A stretch of 64,000 nt of DNA from Dietzia sp. JS16-p6b (lineage in GTDB: Bacteria > Actinomycetota > Actinomycetes > Mycobacteriales > Mycobacteriaceae). A model generated the notes under the pieces. That model did not search any database. It was not told where the DNA came from and was given only the letters and a program-made list of their open reading frames with translations. Shown piece by piece: positions 62,617-64,000 of the stretch. A program made the position numbers and the translations under genes. Position 1 is the stretch's first letter; every line of letters begins with the position of its first letter. The stretch spans positions 1,770,001-1,834,000 of the forward strand of contig NZ_CP024869.1 in assembly GCF_003052165.1 (NCBI RefSeq). The letters are read 5' to 3'.

Positions 62617-63240
62617 TCACCCGGTCCGGTCACCGCGTCCTCCCAGGAGACGCTCGACGTACTTGGCCAGGACGTCGACCTCCAGGTTGACCCGGCCTCC
62701 CCGGGGCAGACCACCGAGGATCGTGTCCTCCAGCGTGGTGGGGATGAGCGAGACCTCGAACCACGGCTCCCGCTGCCCGAGCGGACTGACCGCTGACACC
62801 GTGAGCGAGGTCCCCGACACCGTGATGGATCCCTTCTCGACCACGTAGCGGGACAGCTCCGGCGGCATCGACAGGCGCAGCACGTGCCACCTGGCGTGCT
62901 CGGTCCTGCTGATCAGGGCGCCGGTACCGTCGACGTGCCCCTGGACGATGTGACCTCCGAAGCGTGCGTCCGCGCGCATCGCGCGCTCCAGGTTCACCGG
63001 ATCCCCGGGACGCAGCGCACCCAGGGCGGTGCGGTCGAGGGTCTCGGCCATCACGTCGGCGTCGAATCCCACCCCGGGGGTGAACTCGGTGACGGTGAGG
63101 CAGACGCCGTTGACGGAGATCGAGTCGCCGTGACCGGCGTCGGACGTGACGAGCGGTCCGAGGATCCGCAGACGCGCGGAGTCCCCCACCGTGTCGACGG
63201 AGTCCAGCGTGCCGAGTTCCTCGACGATTCCGGTGAACAT
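62617..63240 (-). CDS. ribE: Riboflavin synthase alpha chain
   Basis: 207 aa with the expected two lumazine-binding repeats. MFTGIVEELGTL opens repeat 1, with SISVNGVCLTVTEF; repeat 2 carries GGHIVQGHVDGTGALISR and SITVSGTSLTVSAV. It dismutates lumazine to riboflavin. ATG 63240. 42 nt downstream of ribD and 75 nt before ribBA. Confidence 0.96.
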   Translation of the reverse strand: MFTGIVEELGTLDSVDTVGDSARLRILGPLVTSDAGHGDSISVNGVCLTVTEFTPGVGFDADVMAETLDRTALGALRPGDPVNLERAMRADARFGGHIVQGHVDGTGALISRTEHARWHVLRLSMPPELSRYVVEKGSITVSGTSLTVSAVSPLGQREPWFEVSLIPTTLEDTILGGLPRGGRVNLEVDVLAKYVERLLGGRGDRTG

Positions 63241-63282
63241 CAGAGCGGTCCTCTCGTGGGTGTGGTCATTCGGGTCATCCGG

Positions 63283-64000
63283 TCATCCGGTTCGTCTCAT
63301 CATGCGGAGATAGACGTCCTGGCCCAGCACCGCGGTCTCGCAGACCTCGAAACCGTGGGCGTCGGAGAGTGTGCCGACACCGGCCTCCTCGACGGCGGAC
63401 CGGCCGCCGCCCAGTACCAGGGGCGCGAGGTAGGCCTCGACCTCGTCGACGAGCCCGGCGGAGAGGAACGCGCCGGCCAGCCGGGGTCCGCCCTCAACCA
63501 GGACGTGCTGGACGTCGCCGAGCATCGCGAGCGCGTCCGCCGGGTCGCGCGTGGCGAGATGCCGGAACCGGCCGTCGGTGCCCCGCACGGCCGCGTCCGG
63601 GGGCACCGCGGTCAGTCCCATCACCGCACGGAGGGGTTGCCGGTCGGTGGGTGACCCGTCGTCCGACCGGGCGGTGAGCGAGGGGTCGTCGGCGGTGCAG
63701 GTGCCCGAGCCGACGACGACGACGTCGATCTCCTGCCGCCGCCCGTGCACGTGGCGTCGTGAATCGGGACCCGTGATCCATCGGCTGGTGCCGTCGGCCG
63801 CGGCCACCCGGCCGTCGAGGGTGGCCGCGTACTTCCAGGTGACGTACGGCCGGCCCGTGCGCTGGCGGTGCAGCCATGCCCTGAGTGGACCCTGTTCGGC
63901 GGCGGCCACCTCGTCGTCGTCGGCCCGGACCACCTCCACCCCGGCCCGCCGCAACGTCGCGGCCCCACCGGCCGCGAGAGGGTTCGGATCCGACACGGCG
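63283..64000 (-). CDS. ribD: RibD, riboflavin deaminase/reductase, 5' end beyond the window
   Basis: About 239 residues are visible. The upstream end (VSDPNPLAAGGAATLRRAGVEV) is the last part of the cytidine-deaminase-like domain; the rest is the NADPH-dependent reductase domain, with [45 protein letters not shown] and VEGGPRLAGAFLSAGLVDEVEAYLAP. The zinc-binding deaminase motifs lie past position 64000. It heads the visible rib cluster ribD-ribE-ribBA-ribH. Confidence 0.93.
   Translation of the reverse strand, partial: AVSDPNPLAAGGAATLRRAGVEVVRADDDEVAAAEQGPLRAWLHRQRTGRPYVTWKYAATLDGRVAAADGTSRWITGPDSRRHVHGRRQEIDVVVVGSGTCTADDPSLTARSDDGSPTDRQPLRAVMGLTAVPPDAAVRGTDGRFRHLATRDPADALAMLGDVQHVLVEGGPRLAGAFLSAGLVDEVEAYLAPLVLGGGRSAVEEAGVGTLSDAHGFEVCETAVLGQDVYLRMMRRTG

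Overview
The window is high-GC actinobacterial DNA from a mycolic-acid bacterium (order Mycobacteriales/Corynebacteriales). The evidence is gene content and order: mabA-inhA-hemH, moxR/DUF58/VWA with ripA, acn-acnR, sufR-B-D-C-S-U-T, mptB, tkt-tal-zwf-opcA-pgl, gap-pgk-tpiA-secG, uvrC-rapZ-yvcK-whiA and the rib cluster. From memory, this order is largely collinear with the M. tuberculosis Rv1409-Rv1493 block. A carotenoid lycopene cyclase and the overall style suggest Dietzia, Gordonia or Rhodococcus; the genus is inference, with Dietzia my best guess.

Layout. 1-4.6 kb: methylmalonyl-CoA mutase (mutB partial, mutA), a TVP38-type membrane protein, a DUF3097 protein and a conserved hypothetical. 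4.6-12.8 kb (minus strand): ferrochelatase, InhA, MabA, the VWA-DUF58-MoxR set, the RipA-type peptidoglycan hydrolase and a small membrane protein. 13-16.5 kb: aconitase and its repressor AcnR, with a perfect AcnR operator upstream of acn. 16.5-26.1 kb is the accessory part: aldo-keto reductase, GPH-type transporter, sphingosine-phosphate-lyase-like PLP enzyme, two membrane proteins, an ATP-grasp ligase, an alpha/beta hydrolase, a universal stress protein, and a low-GC patch with one four-helix membrane protein. 26.1-30.1 kb: ABC-F ATPase, remnant thioesterase, lycopene cyclase, membrane protein. 30.1-36.5 kb: the suf operon for Fe-S assembly. 36.7-44.9 kb: mannosyltransferase MptB, an ABC exporter, heme A synthase, a repeat-rich disordered protein, quinone oxidoreductase and heme O synthase. 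45-51.9 kb: the pentose phosphate operon, then secG. 52-57.3 kb: lower glycolysis, whiA and yvcK. 57.3-64 kb: rapZ, uvrC, a PH-domain protein and riboflavin synthesis (ribH, ribBA, ribE, ribD partial).

Many genes form tight minus- or plus-strand operons with 4-bp start/stop overlaps. Single-gene units frequently carry a TANNNT box 5-8 nt before the start codon, the signature of leaderless transcripts.

Three apparently functional genes (hemH, ctaA and the repeat protein) are each broken by a single-base deletion in a C/G run. This looks more like a base-calling problem than decay, but it needs checking. I found no tRNA, rRNA, CRISPR, transposase or integrase. No clear unknown multi-gene system is proven here. 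The best leads are the GLTLGGG/KAPGGG repeat protein, the ATP-grasp plus hydrolase pair, the transporter plus PLP-lyase pair, and the isolated low-GC membrane protein.
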